A stretch of DNA of 64,000 bases from Alkaliphilus oremlandii OhILAs. GTDB lineage: Bacteria; Bacillota; Clostridia; Peptostreptococcales; Natronincolaceae. The position numbers and the translations under genes are program-made. The number at the start of each line of letters is the position of its first letter. Within the stretch, counting starts at the first letter, position 1. A model generated the notes under the pieces. That model was given only the letters and a program-made list of their open reading frames with translations. It was not told where the DNA came from and searched no databases. The stretch covers positions 1-64,000 of the forward strand of contig NC_009922.1 in NCBI RefSeq assembly GCF_000018325.1, read 5' to 3'. Shown in pieces: positions 20,878 through 29,635 of this stretch.

Positions 20878-22308
20878 ATGAAAAGTTCGATTCGACAAGT
20901 CACTATGATTCTTATAGTATCGATGGCAATGCTATTTTTTGTTTCATGTAAAAATTCCAGCCAGCAGCTGATATCTAATGAAAAACTGATAGCCGTCGGA
21001 CAGTTAACAAAGGAAGACTTTTTAAGTGACTTTGATTACATGATGCAAACAATGGAAGATACCTTTCCATATTTTGGTGTAGCAGAGAGAAAATTAGGTG
21101 TAGATATAAGAGCTCGGGGGAGAGAGACACGGTCTATCATAGAGAAGTACCCTTATTCGCTTCAAGGGTTTGCAAGCGAATTAGGCATTTCCTTCGAGGA
21201 TATGCCCGAATTAGATGAACATGTTTTTTGGAGCATTATTCGCCATGAATTTTTTTCACACTTTATAGGCTTGGCCCATGCTTATCCATTAAACTCTGGA
21301 TTATATAATACCTTTCAGCGTCCTTATTCAAGTTCTTATTCTACATCCAATAATCACCATGCCTTCACAAACCCGATCTCTCAAAAGTTTTATCGAGAAC
21401 AGGAAGTTCTCTTTAATACCCTTGATGAGGAAGGAGCACTTTTTCAATTTATTTTTCGCAGTTCTCCTCTGCTCCAGATCAAGGACAGTACCGTTAAAGG
21501 AGAAATTATTGAAAAAGATAGGATCGCTTATTTAAATGTACCAAGCTTTTTAAATTTTAATGTAAATACGGATACGGACACCTTAAGAAGGTTTTATCGT
21601 GATATCAATGAATGTGACCATTTGATAATTGATATTAGAGACAATGACGGAGGATCACCGGATATTTGGAGAATGTTTATTATGAAACCTCTTTGGCAGA
21701 ACAGAGATCATATGCCAGATATGCCACTATACGCTTTTTACAGAGACAGTAAACTAGGGAAATCTTTAGGAGAAGAGAGTCTTAAAATTGAAGCACAGGG
21801 CTCACGTAATATTCCTGAAAGTGATAATTTACTTACAATAAGCGAAATTATAGAAGAAAATCATTTTTCACATATGAATGAACAGGATGTACAAGATTTA
21901 GCTTATGGCGTTAGATTTAATACTAGTATTAGTAACATCCAGTGGCATCATATACAACAGATGAGATTTCCATATATTCCTGACACCTCATTTGACGGTA
22001 AGGTATGGCTTTTGACCAATGGGAACAATTACTCTGGTGGGGCACTGTTTGCCCGCCACGCAAAAGAAATGGGTTTTGCTACCCTTGTGGGAGAGCAGAC
22101 CGGCGGTGCGTACACCACAAGTGCTGGAATGTTCTTTGCCTTACCCAACACTGGGATTATATTAAGGTGGGATATCGACTATTTAACGGATAGTGAAGGT
22201 CGGGCTTTAAATGAGTTTCCTACCACCCCTCACCACCTTAACCGTCCTGGTATGGATGCACTGGAGACTGTTTTGCAGTTAATAGAAGAGGAAGTTATTG
22301 ATAAATAA
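20878..22308 (+). CDS. Secreted lipoprotein with S41-family (tail-specific protease-like) domain
   Basis: 476 aa from ATG 20878. The N-terminus MKSSIRQVTMILIVSMAMLFFVSC is a lipoprotein signal peptide with lipobox FVSC, so the protein is probably anchored outside the membrane. The C-terminal half resembles S41 peptidases: LIIDIRDNDGG strand, then NYSGGALF with candidate nucleophile Ser386, then GEQTGGAYTTSAG. The N-terminal part has no recognised domain and no PDZ domain was seen. It could cleave peptides or be a non-proteolytic relative. Alternative starts at 20827 and 20854 would spoil the signal peptide. Confidence 0.75.
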   Translation: MKSSIRQVTMILIVSMAMLFFVSCKNSSQQLISNEKLIAVGQLTKEDFLSDFDYMMQTMEDTFPYFGVAERKLGVDIRARGRETRSIIEKYPYSLQGFASELGISFEDMPELDEHVFWSIIRHEFFSHFIGLAHAYPLNSGLYNTFQRPYSSSYSTSNNHHAFTNPISQKFYREQEVLFNTLDEEGALFQFIFRSSPLLQIKDSTVKGEIIEKDRIAYLNVPSFLNFNVNTDTDTLRRFYRDINECDHLIIDIRDNDGGSPDIWRMFIMKPLWQNRDHMPDMPLYAFYRDSKLGKSLGEESLKIEAQGSRNIPESDNLLTISEIIEENHFSHMNEQDVQDLAYGVRFNTSISNIQWHHIQQMRFPYIPDTSFDGKVWLLTNGNNYSGGALFARHAKEMGFATLVGEQTGGAYTTSAGMFFALPNTGIILRWDIDYLTDSEGRALNEFPTTPHHLNRPGMDALETVLQLIEEEVIDK

Positions 22309-22463
22309 GATTATAGTCAGAAGGGGGAATTCACAGAGCTATATTATTTCCCTTTTTCTGCTATTCATATTTATCGTGACTTGAAATTTCTAATATGATA
22401 AAATAAGTTCAGACCAATAGTTTCATATTGATGTATAAAGTGAAATTTACAAGGGGGATACAA

Positions 22464-22763
22464 ATGCAATTTATAGTGAAGGCCTATGATGGAAAAGATG
22501 AAGGGGCGTATGAAAGAAGGTTAGAGGCAAGAGATGCTCATTTAGCTGGAGCTAAGGCGATGTATGACAATAAAACCCTTTTATTTGCAGCGGCTATGCT
22601 GGATGAAGAGGATAAGATGATCGGTTCTACAATGATTGTAGAGTTTCCATCGAAGGAAGCCATAGAAAAAGAATGGTTTGCAGAGGAGCCTTATATACGG
22701 AATAAGGTATGGGAGAAAATCGAGATTGTTCCTTGTAAGGTGCCACCATTTTGTATAAAATAG
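22464..22763 (+). CDS. YciI-like protein
   Basis: 99 aa from ATG 22464, which has AAGGGGG 6 bases upstream; the longer reading from 22428 lacks a ribosome site. It matches the YciI/YCII fold: MQFIVKAYDGKDEGAYERRLEAR, a helix HLAGAKAMYD, then the strand VEFPSKEAIEKEWFAEEPY. A histidine in the DAHLAG segment and a later aspartate are typical of this dimeric ferredoxin-like family. Biochemical role unknown. It stands just before tadA. Confidence 0.8.
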   Translation: MQFIVKAYDGKDEGAYERRLEARDAHLAGAKAMYDNKTLLFAAAMLDEEDKMIGSTMIVEFPSKEAIEKEWFAEEPYIRNKVWEKIEIVPCKVPPFCIK

Positions 22764-22875
22764 CATCAATAAATATGGACAAATATAAAAAAATAATGTA
22801 TAATAGACAATGGACTTATAAATCCTCATAATTTCATTGATATAGCGAATACAAAGCAACGATTTGGAGGCCCGA

Positions 22876-23340
22876 ATGGTATTGGAAGAAAACTTTATGT
22901 TAGAAGCCATAGAAGAAGCTAAAAAAGCTTTTAATAAGAAAGAGGTACCCATTGGTGCAGTCGTCGTTAAAGATAATGAAATCATAGGCAGAGGACATAA
23001 CTTAAGAGAAACAACTAAGAATTCTATATCCCATGCAGAGATCATGGCGATTCAAGAGGCATGTAAGTTTCTTGGAGGATGGAGATTGACAGATTGTACT
23101 TTATATGTTACAATAGAACCCTGTCCTATGTGTGCAGGTGCTATTCTGCAAAGTAGGATACAGAAGGTAGTAATCGGTGCAATGGATCCGAAAGCTGGTG
23201 CATGTGGCTCTCTTGTAAATCTGTTAAATGATTCTAGATTTAATCATCAGACAGAGATAGAGCAAGGCGTACTAGAAGAAGAATGCTCTCTACTAATGAA
23301 AGAATTCTTTAAAGCTTTAAGAGAAAAAAGGTTTGGATAA
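22876..23340 (+). CDS. tadA: tRNA-specific adenosine deaminase TadA
   Basis: Converts A34 to inosine in tRNA-Arg(ACG). 154 aa. Zinc/catalytic motif HAE (SHAEIMAI) and the paired cysteines PCPMCAGA are intact, as is the N-terminal PIGAVVV strand. The start at 22876 is chosen because GGAGG (22866-22870) precedes it by 5 bases; the TTG at 22864 overlaps that SD. tRNA-Ser and SRP RNA genes follow directly, a common clostridial arrangement. Confidence 0.93.
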   Translation: MVLEENFMLEAIEEAKKAFNKKEVPIGAVVVKDNEIIGRGHNLRETTKNSISHAEIMAIQEACKFLGGWRLTDCTLYVTIEPCPMCAGAILQSRIQKVVIGAMDPKAGACGSLVNLLNDSRFNHQTEIEQGVLEEECSLLMKEFFKALREKRFG

Positions 23341-23349
23341 TTAAAATAT

Positions 23350-23438
23350 GGAGAAATGTCCGAGTTGGCTAAGGGGCACGCCTGGAAAGCGTGTAAGGCC
23401 GAAAGGCCCCGTGGGTTCGAGTCCCACTTTCTCCGCCA
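23350..23438 (+). tRNA. tRNA-Ser (anticodon GGA)
   Basis: 89 bases including CCA, with the long variable arm of a class II tRNA (GTAAGGCCGAAAGGCCCC). Acceptor GGAGAAA / TTTCTCC, discriminator G, anticodon loop CTGGAAA. It would read UCC, the specifier of the serS T-box. Confidence 0.97.
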
Positions 23439-23457
23439 TTAAAAAGTTTATAAGTTT

Positions 23458-23724
23458 GCTGTGCTAGACGGGGAGGTAGCGGTGCCTCGTAACCTGCAAT
23501 CCGCTATAGCAGGGTTGAAATCCTCTTGGAGGCTTGTACTTTGTAGGGCTGGCCTAAACAAGTGGCAATGAGGATTGGGTCCTACGCAACGAAAAGTTAT
23601 GAATCCCGTCAGGTCTGGAAGGAAGCAGCGGTAAGTGATGTCTTTCGTGTGCCGCAGGGAAGCCTAGTCTGAGTTAACTATTTAGGTAACGCTTATGAAG
23701 GCAAGTCGAATAGAGGTGCACAGC
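23458..23724 (+). ncRNA. ffs: Signal recognition particle RNA (large, Bacillus-type)
   Basis: About 267 bases. The ends GCTGTGC and GCACAGC pair. The conserved S-domain GTCAGGTCTGGAAGGAAGC (near 23608) with downstream GTGCCGCAGGGAAGCC marks it as SRP RNA. The extra 5' and 3' segments indicate the long form with an Alu domain, as in Bacillus and clostridia. No dnaX/recR genes follow here, unlike many relatives. Confidence 0.93.
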
Positions 23725-23867
23725 TTAATATATGTGTATATATGACCATAGAATGGAAATTCTATGGTTTTTGTTATATTTTACGAATTGATTGAAAAAA
23801 TGTCTAATTTCTGCTATAATTTGAGCAAATTCTTTTTTAAAAATTCGAAATGTTTCATTTATTAAAG

Positions 23868-23910
23868 TTATAAAAAAGACTTCTGTAGGAGCGTTATAAG
23901 GAAGCCTTAC
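23868..23910 (+). repeat. Family A repeat, 5' half only (copy A4)
   Basis: TATAAAAAAGACTTCTGTAG-GAGCGTTATAAGGAAGCC resembles the first 45 bases of copies A1 and A2; the second hairpin is absent. Decayed partial copy, 30 bases upstream of lplA. Confidence 0.55.
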
Positions 23911-23940
23911 ATAATATGAAAAGCAAAGGGGACAGCATAC

Positions 23941-24945
23941 ATGAAGTATATTGAAAATCACTCAACAGATCCGCACTACAACTTAGCATTTGAAGAATAC
24001 GTTTTTAAAAATCTACCATTAGAAGAAGGCGGATACGTTCTATTATGGAGAAATGGCCCTTCCATCATCATTGGTAAAAATCAAAACTCTATTGAAGAAA
24101 TCAATATGGAGTTCGTAAAGGAAAATAATATTCATGTAGTTCGTAGGGTTACAGGCGGCGGAGCAGTTTATCATGACCTTCAAAATGTGAATTTTTCTTT
24201 TATTACGAAGGCAGAGGAACTTGGAGAAATAGATTTTAAAACGTATACCATACCTGTTCTAAGAGCATTAGAATCCCTAGGAATTCCATGTGAGTTATCT
24301 GGTAGAAATGATATTACAATCGATGGAAAGAAATTTTCCGGTATTGCACAGAGTGTGGTGAAGGGTAGGGTACTGAATCATGGAACTTTACTTTTTAATT
24401 CAGAGCTAGAGGTACTGTCAAAGGCACTGAATGTAAAGAGAGATAAAATAGAATCAAAGGGTGTTAAATCCGTCGCCAGCAGGGTTACCAATATTAAACC
24501 CTACTTAAAAGAAGATGTGGATGTATTAGAGTTTCGAGATTTGATATTGGACAATATATTTAAATTCTTAAATCTTCCAATTGAAAAGTACGAATTGACA
24601 GAGGAAGATAAAAATGCGATTCAGAAGATGGTCGATGAAAGATACGGTACATGGGACTGGAACTTTGGAAAGTCTCCTAAATTTAATTATAAAGGATATC
24701 AGAGATTTGCTGGTGGTGGGGTTGAAGTAAGACTACAGGTAGAAAAGGGTCTTATCGAAGAATGTAAGATCTACGGCGATTTTTTCGGTAAAGGGGATAT
24801 CGCTGTGTTAGAAGAAAAATTAAAGGGCATAAAATATAATGAAGAAGCAGTAGAGGAAGCCTTAAAAGATATTGCTGTTGGCGATTATTTAGGAAGAATA
24901 ACGAAAGAAGAGTTTTTCCTATGTTTATTTAATCTCATAGACTAA
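23941..24945 (+). CDS. lplA: Lipoate-protein ligase A
   Basis: Attaches lipoate to lipoyl domains of glycine-cleavage H protein or 2-oxoacid dehydrogenases. 334 aa. It has the family core RRVTGGGAVYHDLQNVNFSFI, the DITIDGKKFSGIAQ segment and a C-terminal accessory domain after about residue 245. SD AAAGGGG is upstream. It stands alone, with no glycine-cleavage genes in the window, although such use would suit an amino-acid fermenter. Confidence 0.92.
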   Translation: MKYIENHSTDPHYNLAFEEYVFKNLPLEEGGYVLLWRNGPSIIIGKNQNSIEEINMEFVKENNIHVVRRVTGGGAVYHDLQNVNFSFITKAEELGEIDFKTYTIPVLRALESLGIPCELSGRNDITIDGKKFSGIAQSVVKGRVLNHGTLLFNSELEVLSKALNVKRDKIESKGVKSVASRVTNIKPYLKEDVDVLEFRDLILDNIFKFLNLPIEKYELTEEDKNAIQKMVDERYGTWDWNFGKSPKFNYKGYQRFAGGGVEVRLQVEKGLIEECKIYGDFFGKGDIAVLEEKLKGIKYNEEAVEEALKDIAVGDYLGRITKEEFFLCLFNLID

Positions 24946-24946
24946 A

Positions 24947-24980
24947 AAGAAAGTGCATCCGTGAAGGGTGCACTTTCTAT
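24947..24980. terminator. Terminator between lplA and the convergent DUF4097 gene
   Basis: Stem AGAAAGTGCATCC / GGGTGCACTTTCT with loop GTGAA, flanked by A on the left and T on the right; can serve both strands. Confidence 0.8.
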
Positions 24981-25003
24981 ATGATTTAATAATAGGGAGC
25001 ATT

Positions 25004-26275
25004 TTAAAAAAGATAAATGTTACTATTGGTTGTATAGGCTTTGATGTTGGCGATGGTTTCGCATTTATCAAAATTTGATGTTTTTCCATGAACCCTATGG
25101 TTGGAATAAGTCTTTATATTTTCACTGTATGCTACAGGAATTCCAATATTGATATTTCCTTGGGTAGTGTTGGCTTCTAAAGAGAAGCCGGTATTTTCAG
25201 GCACAGTCCCTATGACTTCAATCTTTGAATTTGTAGTCTTCAAGCTTAATGACTGTAGGAGATTGTAAGCAATATCAATCACTGTAATTTTACTGTTGGA
25301 GGTAAGTCCCTCAATTCTTTTGATGGTACTGTTTTCTATAGAAATTCTACCATTCTTAGTAGCTGCTAGTAGATTCTCAGCTTTACATTTTTCCACCACG
25401 ATCTTCCCATTGGTTGTGGTACAACTGGTATTTTCCTGTGTATGGATATTATTTATTTTGATGCTGCCATTTTTAGTTTGTAATAAAAGTCGATTACAGT
25501 TTAAGTTCTCTGCTGAAATAGATCCATTGGTGGTCTGGGCTTTTATTAAATTATAAAGACCTTCAGGTACTTCCACTTTTAGCTTTACGCCAGCACCTTC
25601 AAGTGGTCTAGGATAAAAATAAATCGAATTATTATCTTCATTTAAAGTGAATATTGGATTGGCAGAATCATATTTTCCTTCTTTTGCTGAAATATGGGCA
25701 GTTACCTTAATTGTTGGTTCATTCCATTTATGGATCGATATATTCCCATTATAAGATTCAAATTGAAGGGATAAGTGACTATTATCTTCTAATTTTTTTT
25801 CAAGCACTTCCTCGTATACCATTACAGGGCTAAATAAATCCACATTGATAAAGGTATCTGAATCCACTGCTTTTTCAACAACATCAATAATCTTTTCAGC
25901 AAAAGAAATCGATTTGTTTGCAAAGATGGAGCCCAAATCCATCATTTTTTTGCCAAATTGTTCTCCAAACACATCCATTTTTCCTTCTAAATGCTCTCCT
26001 AAACCCTCAAACTTCTTTCCTAAAGAATCAAATATTTCTTCGAAGTCTTTGTTTTTATTGGGATTATAGTGTTGTTTTTCTTTATAGTAATGATTATGTT
26101 CATCATCTTCGTCCTTGGAAAGATTTACCTGGCTATAATTAAAAGAGCTAGAAGCTTCCTGTTTCGCTTGATCGTATTCGATATCTCCTAGTGCATCCAG
26201 CAGCTGCTCCGCTTCGACCTCTGAGATTTTACCTTGCTCTAGAAGTCTTAAAATCATTAATCTTTCTTCACTCAT
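25004..26275 (-). CDS. DUF4097 family beta-repeat protein with N-terminal SHOCT-like segment
   Basis: 423 aa. Residues 1-35 (EERLMILRLLEQGKISEVEAEQLLDALG) form the short helical motif common in YvlB-like proteins. A charged linker and an amphipathic helix region (FEGLGEHLEGKMDVFGEQFGKKM) follow. From about residue 165 there is a repetitive beta structure with recurring words such as TTNGSISAEN, TKNGSIKINN and TTNGKIVVEK, typical of DUF4097/DUF4098. No signal peptide. In Bacillus relatives act in envelope-stress responses; the function here is unknown. Downstream of the DUF2089 gene on the same strand. Confidence 0.82.
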   Translation of the reverse strand: MSEERLMILRLLEQGKISEVEAEQLLDALGDIEYDQAKQEASSSFNYSQVNLSKDEDDEHNHYYKEKQHYNPNKNKDFEEIFDSLGKKFEGLGEHLEGKMDVFGEQFGKKMMDLGSIFANKSISFAEKIIDVVEKAVDSDTFINVDLFSPVMVYEEVLEKKLEDNSHLSLQFESYNGNISIHKWNEPTIKVTAHISAKEGKYDSANPIFTLNEDNNSIYFYPRPLEGAGVKLKVEVPEGLYNLIKAQTTNGSISAENLNCNRLLLQTKNGSIKINNIHTQENTSCTTTNGKIVVEKCKAENLLAATKNGRISIENSTIKRIEGLTSNSKITVIDIAYNLLQSLSLKTTNSKIEVIGTVPENTGFSLEANTTQGNINIGIPVAYSENIKTYSNHRVHGKTSNFDKCETIANIKAYTTNSNIYLF

Positions 26276-26320
26276 TGAATATTCTCCTTCCCTACGTAAA
26301 ATAGAAAATAAAATAAAATA

Positions 26321-26392
26321 TATTCGTTCATAGTCACAAACTTTATGCTTTGATCAGCTTTAGGCTTTACTTAAAATTTTAAGTATTGAAAA
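26321..26392 (+). repeat. Degenerate family B repeat
   Basis: TCGTTCATAGTCACAAACTTTAT and, further on, AAAATTTTAAGTATTG correspond to the left and right ends of the 79-bp family B unit. The centre has diverged. It lies between the DUF2089 and DUF4097 genes. Confidence 0.5.
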
Positions 26393-26418
26393 AATGAACT
26401 AAGCTCTTTGAGATGGAT

Positions 26419-26781
26419 TTACTCTTTTAAAAGATCCACTGCTTCTTCTGCGGTAATTTCACCTTTGCTTAGCTTCTCTAAAATATCTTTCTTATTTACA
26501 GTAGATATTGGTTTTGCAGAATATCCCAATGCAGTGATAACACTTTCTAATTTACCTCGAACCGTTGGGTAAGAAATACCAAGTTCTTTTTCAATTTCCT
26601 TAATATTTCCTCTGTTCTTTATAAACACTTCAATAAAATTTTTATACTCTGGTGATAGTTGACAAAATTTACAAGGCTGGAAACTTCCTTCTATCGTTGT
26701 GCTACAATGGGAGCAGTGGAGTTTCGTAACTTCTAGGGAATGGTTACAAACAGGGCATTGTCCTAAGATTTCTTTTTTCAT
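26419..26781 (-). CDS. DUF2089 zinc-ribbon/HTH regulator
   Basis: 120 aa from MKKEILGQ, chosen because GAGGAG lies about 9 bases upstream; the longer reading from 26829 lacks one. Residues 6-47 hold four CxxC pairs (CPVC, CSHC, and a CxxC in QPCKFCQ) suggesting a zinc ribbon. A sigma-70-region-4-like HTH follows (IEKELGISYPTVRGKLESVITALG). The C-terminal 27 residues (DILEKLSKGEITAEEAVDLLKE) repeat the motif at the N-terminus of the adjacent DUF4097 protein. Probably a transcription regulator acting with that neighbour. Confidence 0.85.
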   Translation of the reverse strand: MKKEILGQCPVCNHSLEVTKLHCSHCSTTIEGSFQPCKFCQLSPEYKNFIEVFIKNRGNIKEIEKELGISYPTVRGKLESVITALGYSAKPISTVNKKDILEKLSKGEITAEEAVDLLKE

Positions 26782-27111
26782 TTTATAGTACTCCTCTCTT
26801 TTATTATAAATATACATGTATATTTTCATTGCTAGAAATTATATTAAAAAAATTAATGCATACTTTTAAAAATTTAATCTATAGTTTAATATTATTAATT
26901 AAAAATTGAAATGTCAATATATATTTTACAATTAGTACAATTAATTTTAATATTAATATAGACAATGAATCAAAAGCTATACATTATTGATAGGAAAACT
27001 TGATATTAAACACTTTTACGATAAAATTTTAATATAAGTAGAAGCCATTGAATAATGTGGAGTCTGTTGATATACTTTAATTATAGTAAATTTAAAGATG
27101 GGGGTATGAAA
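26782..27111. other. AT-rich divergent intergenic region
   Basis: About 330 bases separating the minus-strand DUF2089 gene from yedF. Very AT-rich with several TATAAT-like words; it must hold both promoters. I see no ORF, riboswitch or strong hairpin in it. Confidence 0.5.
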
Positions 27112-27720
27112 ATGAATAAAGAAGTAGATGCTAGAGGAATGAATTGCCCTCTGCCTGTAATTCATACAAAAAAGGCCTTAGAATCTATAGATGATGGAAG
27201 AATTACTACAATTGTAGATAATGAAGTAGCAAAGGAAAATGTAGCAAAACTGGCTAAGAGTATGAATCTTAAAGTCGATATTAAGCAAGATTTAGGAAAT
27301 TATTATATTGATATTTTTAAAGATAGTGGAATGGAAATCATCGGAATAGAGACATTGGATATTCAGAAAACTTCTAATAATAGTAAGGATTTAGTTATTT
27401 TAATTTCAACGGATAAGTTTGGGGAAGGTTCTGAAGAACTAGGAAAGTTACTGATGAAAAGCTATGTATATGCGCTAACAGAAGTCATGCCTCAACCGAC
27501 AGCTCTAATCTTTTTAAATAGCGGTGTAAAATTGACCATTAAAGATTCAGAGGTAATCGATCATATCAGAACATTAGAATCTAGGGGCGTTGAAGTCCTA
27601 TCCTGTGGGACTTGTCTAGATTATTATAAGATAAAGGATCAACTGGCAGTAGGGGGTATATCCAATATGTACACCATTGTAGAAAAATTAAACAATGCAG
27701 GGAATACAATAAAGCTATAG
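27112..27720 (+). CDS. yedF: Selenium metabolism protein YedF
   Basis: 202 aa. The N-terminal TusA/SirA-like domain (about 1-70) has DARGMNCPLPVIHTKKAL with the CPxP motif. The C-terminal DsrE-like domain (about 85-200) ends with VEVLSCGTCLDYYKI, a CxxC that may bind sulfur or selenium. Start 27112 gives GGGGG (27100-27104) correct spacing; 27106 is too close. YedF of this two-domain form co-occurs with selenium-using systems. Here it heads a three-gene run 5 kb before the selenium-dependent prd operon. Confidence 0.85.
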   Translation: MNKEVDARGMNCPLPVIHTKKALESIDDGRITTIVDNEVAKENVAKLAKSMNLKVDIKQDLGNYYIDIFKDSGMEIIGIETLDIQKTSNNSKDLVILISTDKFGEGSEELGKLLMKSYVYALTEVMPQPTALIFLNSGVKLTIKDSEVIDHIRTLESRGVEVLSCGTCLDYYKIKDQLAVGGISNMYTIVEKLNNAGNTIKL

Positions 27721-27735
27721 TTAAGAGAGGTAACA

Positions 27736-28005
27736 ATGATAAATCAAGAAGAACTCTATATTATCGTATTTGAATCGACGCATCATGCCATTGCCGGCGA
27801 AAAAATATTTAAAGAAAGTAATTACAAGTTTGATGTGATTCCTACGCCGAGAGAAATCACCCATAGCTGTGGTCTTTCTATCCGATTTCATAAGGATAAG
27901 CTCAATGATGTTAAAATGAAAATGGCAGAAGGCAATATTTTAATTAAGGGAATCTATGAAATACAGAAGATTGATAAGGATAAGATTATCCATCAGGTCG
28001 GTTAG
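27736..28005 (+). CDS. DUF3343 protein (putative Se/S-binding)
   Basis: 89 aa. It matches the DUF3343 family, which is commonly found beside yedF: IVFESTHHAIAGEKIFKESN, then PTPREITHSCGLSIRF with one conserved cysteine. Begins 15 bases after yedF with GAGAGG as SD. A sulfur/selenium carrier or donor role has been proposed for such proteins; that is family-level inference. Confidence 0.8.
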   Translation: MINQEELYIIVFESTHHAIAGEKIFKESNYKFDVIPTPREITHSCGLSIRFHKDKLNDVKMKMAEGNILIKGIYEIQKIDKDKIIHQVG

Positions 28006-28021
28006 GAGGGATTGAAATTAT

Positions 28022-28210
28022 ATGCCAGTAAAGTTAGAAATAGGCGATATTGTTGAACTTAAAAAACAGCATCCTTGTGGTAGCAAGAATTTTGAAATTT
28101 TAAGAACCGGTGCGGACTTTAGAATAAAATGCTTAGGATGTGAGAAACAGATTTGGCTTGAACGACCAGAGCTGGAGCGCAGAATCAAAAAAATTAACCC
28201 TGCAGGTTAA
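28022..28210 (+). CDS. DUF951 small RNA-binding-like protein
   Basis: 62 aa. Typical DUF951: LEIGDIVELKKQHPCGSKNFEILRTGADFRIKCLGCEKQIWLERPELERRIKKI. The two cysteines around GC suggest zinc or RNA binding. SD TAGGAGG is 12 bases upstream. Third gene of the yedF cluster. A palindromic hairpin (28207-28232) follows. Confidence 0.85.
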   Translation: MPVKLEIGDIVELKKQHPCGSKNFEILRTGADFRIKCLGCEKQIWLERPELERRIKKINPAG

Positions 28211-28232
28211 CATTTTTTACAAAAAATGTTAA
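28207..28232. terminator. Palindromic hairpin after DUF951 gene
   Basis: TTAACATTTTTT / AAAAAATGTTAA with two central bases. AT-rich but with T tracts; weak terminator candidate, overlapping the stop codon. Confidence 0.45.
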
Positions 28233-28236
28233 TTTC

Positions 28237-28347
28237 TATAACGAATAGGAGGTTTCTTCTTATTAATATGGTGCAAAAGAAGAAACTTCCTATAAAGGAG
28301 GCTCAAAAAAGCTTCCTTCAGTAATGTTTTTATAGAAGTTTTTTATT
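28237..28347 (-). repeat. Family A intergenic repeat, copy A5
   Basis: About 110 bp, minus orientation. The end words (ATAACGAATAGGA; TATAGAAGTTTTTTAT) match other copies. Its main hairpin is a 15-bp stem AGGAAGTTTCTTCTT / AAGAAGAAACCTCCT. The stem sequence differs from that of A1-A3 but pairing is kept on both arms. Confidence 0.7.
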
Positions 28348-28423
28348 AAATACTTTTAATTGTTAAAAAGATGCTATAATGTACATGAAGAACATTTAAA
28401 AATATCGGGGGAGGTATTATTTA

Positions 28424-29599
28424 ATGAAATTTGCAAAAAGAATGGACTATTTAAAGGCATCAGAGATTAGAGAACTATTAAAGCTGGCGGAAAAGCCAGA
28501 AATCATATCCTTTGCTGGAGGACTTCCTGCACCAGAGTTATTTCCTACTGAAGAATTAGCGAAGGTTTCAGAAGTTGTGTTAAAGGAACATGGGATGCAA
28601 GCGCTTCAATATGGACCAACAGATGGTTTTACGCCTCTTAGAGAAAAAATCGCAAAAAGAATGGAAGTTTTCGGATTTAAAACAAATGCGGAAAATATTT
28701 TAATTACCAGTGGATCTCAGCAAGGTTTAGATTTTTCTGCGAGAGTATTTCTTAATGAAGGAGATATTGTCATCTGTGAAAGCCCAAGCTATCTAGGAGC
28801 AATTAATGCCTTTAAAGCTTGTATGCCTGAATTTGTAGAAGTTGCAACAGATGCAGAAGGTATGGTAATGGAAGACCTAGAAGAAATACTAAAAACAAGA
28901 GACAATGTAAAAATGATCTACGTTATTCCAGATTTCCAAAATCCATCTGGAAAAACATGGTCTGTAGAAAGAAGAAAACGTCTGATAGAGCTTGCAAATG
29001 AATATGACTTACCAGTTATAGAAGATAATCCATATGGAGAATTAAGATTTGAAGGAGAAATACCACCATCATTGAAAGCTTTCGATACAGAAGGTCGTGT
29101 TATATTCTTAGGTACATTCTCAAAAACATTCTCTCCAGGCATGAGACTTGGTTGGGTTATTGCAGATGCACCAATACTTCAAAAATATAATTTTATTAAA
29201 CAAGGTGCAGATTTACAATCTAGTACCATTGCACAAAGAGAAATGAACACTTATATGGAAATGTATGATTTTGATGCTCATATTGAAAAAATTAAAAAGG
29301 TATACAAAAATCGTAGAGATGTTATGATAGAAGCGATTAAGGAACATTTCCCAAGCAATGTTACGTATACCTATCCAGAAGGTGGACTTTTTACATGGGT
29401 GGTTCTACCAGAGCATTTAAGCGCAAGAGATATTATGCCAAAGGCTTTAGAAAATAATGTTGCTTTCGTTCCAGGAGGTTCTTTCTATCCAAATGGAGGA
29501 AATGAAAACACCTTCAGATTAAATTATTCAAATATGTCTGAAGATAAAATTAAAGAAGGTATTGCTCGACTAGGAAAAGTGTTAAAGGAAATGATGTAG
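28424..29599 (+). CDS. PLP-dependent aminotransferase (class I/II, LysN/2-aminoadipate type)
   Basis: 391 aa. Fold-type I aminotransferase with the PLP lysine at Lys234 in TFSKTFSPGMRLGW and GPTDGFTPLREKIAKRM in the N-terminal half. The family includes 2-aminoadipate, kynurenine and branched-chain or aromatic aminotransferases; the substrate cannot be read from sequence. In this setting it could feed 2-oxoacids to Stickland oxidation. SD GGGGAGG. It stands alone, ending in a strong terminator. Confidence 0.87.
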   Translation: MKFAKRMDYLKASEIRELLKLAEKPEIISFAGGLPAPELFPTEELAKVSEVVLKEHGMQALQYGPTDGFTPLREKIAKRMEVFGFKTNAENILITSGSQQGLDFSARVFLNEGDIVICESPSYLGAINAFKACMPEFVEVATDAEGMVMEDLEEILKTRDNVKMIYVIPDFQNPSGKTWSVERRKRLIELANEYDLPVIEDNPYGELRFEGEIPPSLKAFDTEGRVIFLGTFSKTFSPGMRLGWVIADAPILQKYNFIKQGADLQSSTIAQREMNTYMEMYDFDAHIEKIKKVYKNRRDVMIEAIKEHFPSNVTYTYPEGGLFTWVVLPEHLSARDIMPKALENNVAFVPGGSFYPNGGNENTFRLNYSNMSEDKIKEGIARLGKVLKEMM

Positions 29600-29603
29600 C
29601 ATA

Positions 29604-29635
29604 AAAGAGAGTGGCCATTGGCCACTCTCTTTTTG
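29604..29635 (+). terminator. Terminator after the aminotransferase gene
   Basis: Nearly perfect palindrome AAAGAGAGTGGCCA / TGGCCACTCTCTTT followed by T residues, 4 bases after the stop codon. Confidence 0.9.

Noticed and set aside
23354..23438. tRNA-Sec (SelC) for the selenoproteins
   Set aside because: The class II tRNA here has anticodon GGA and normal Ser features; anticodon UCA is not found. selC, selA, selB and selD are not in this window.
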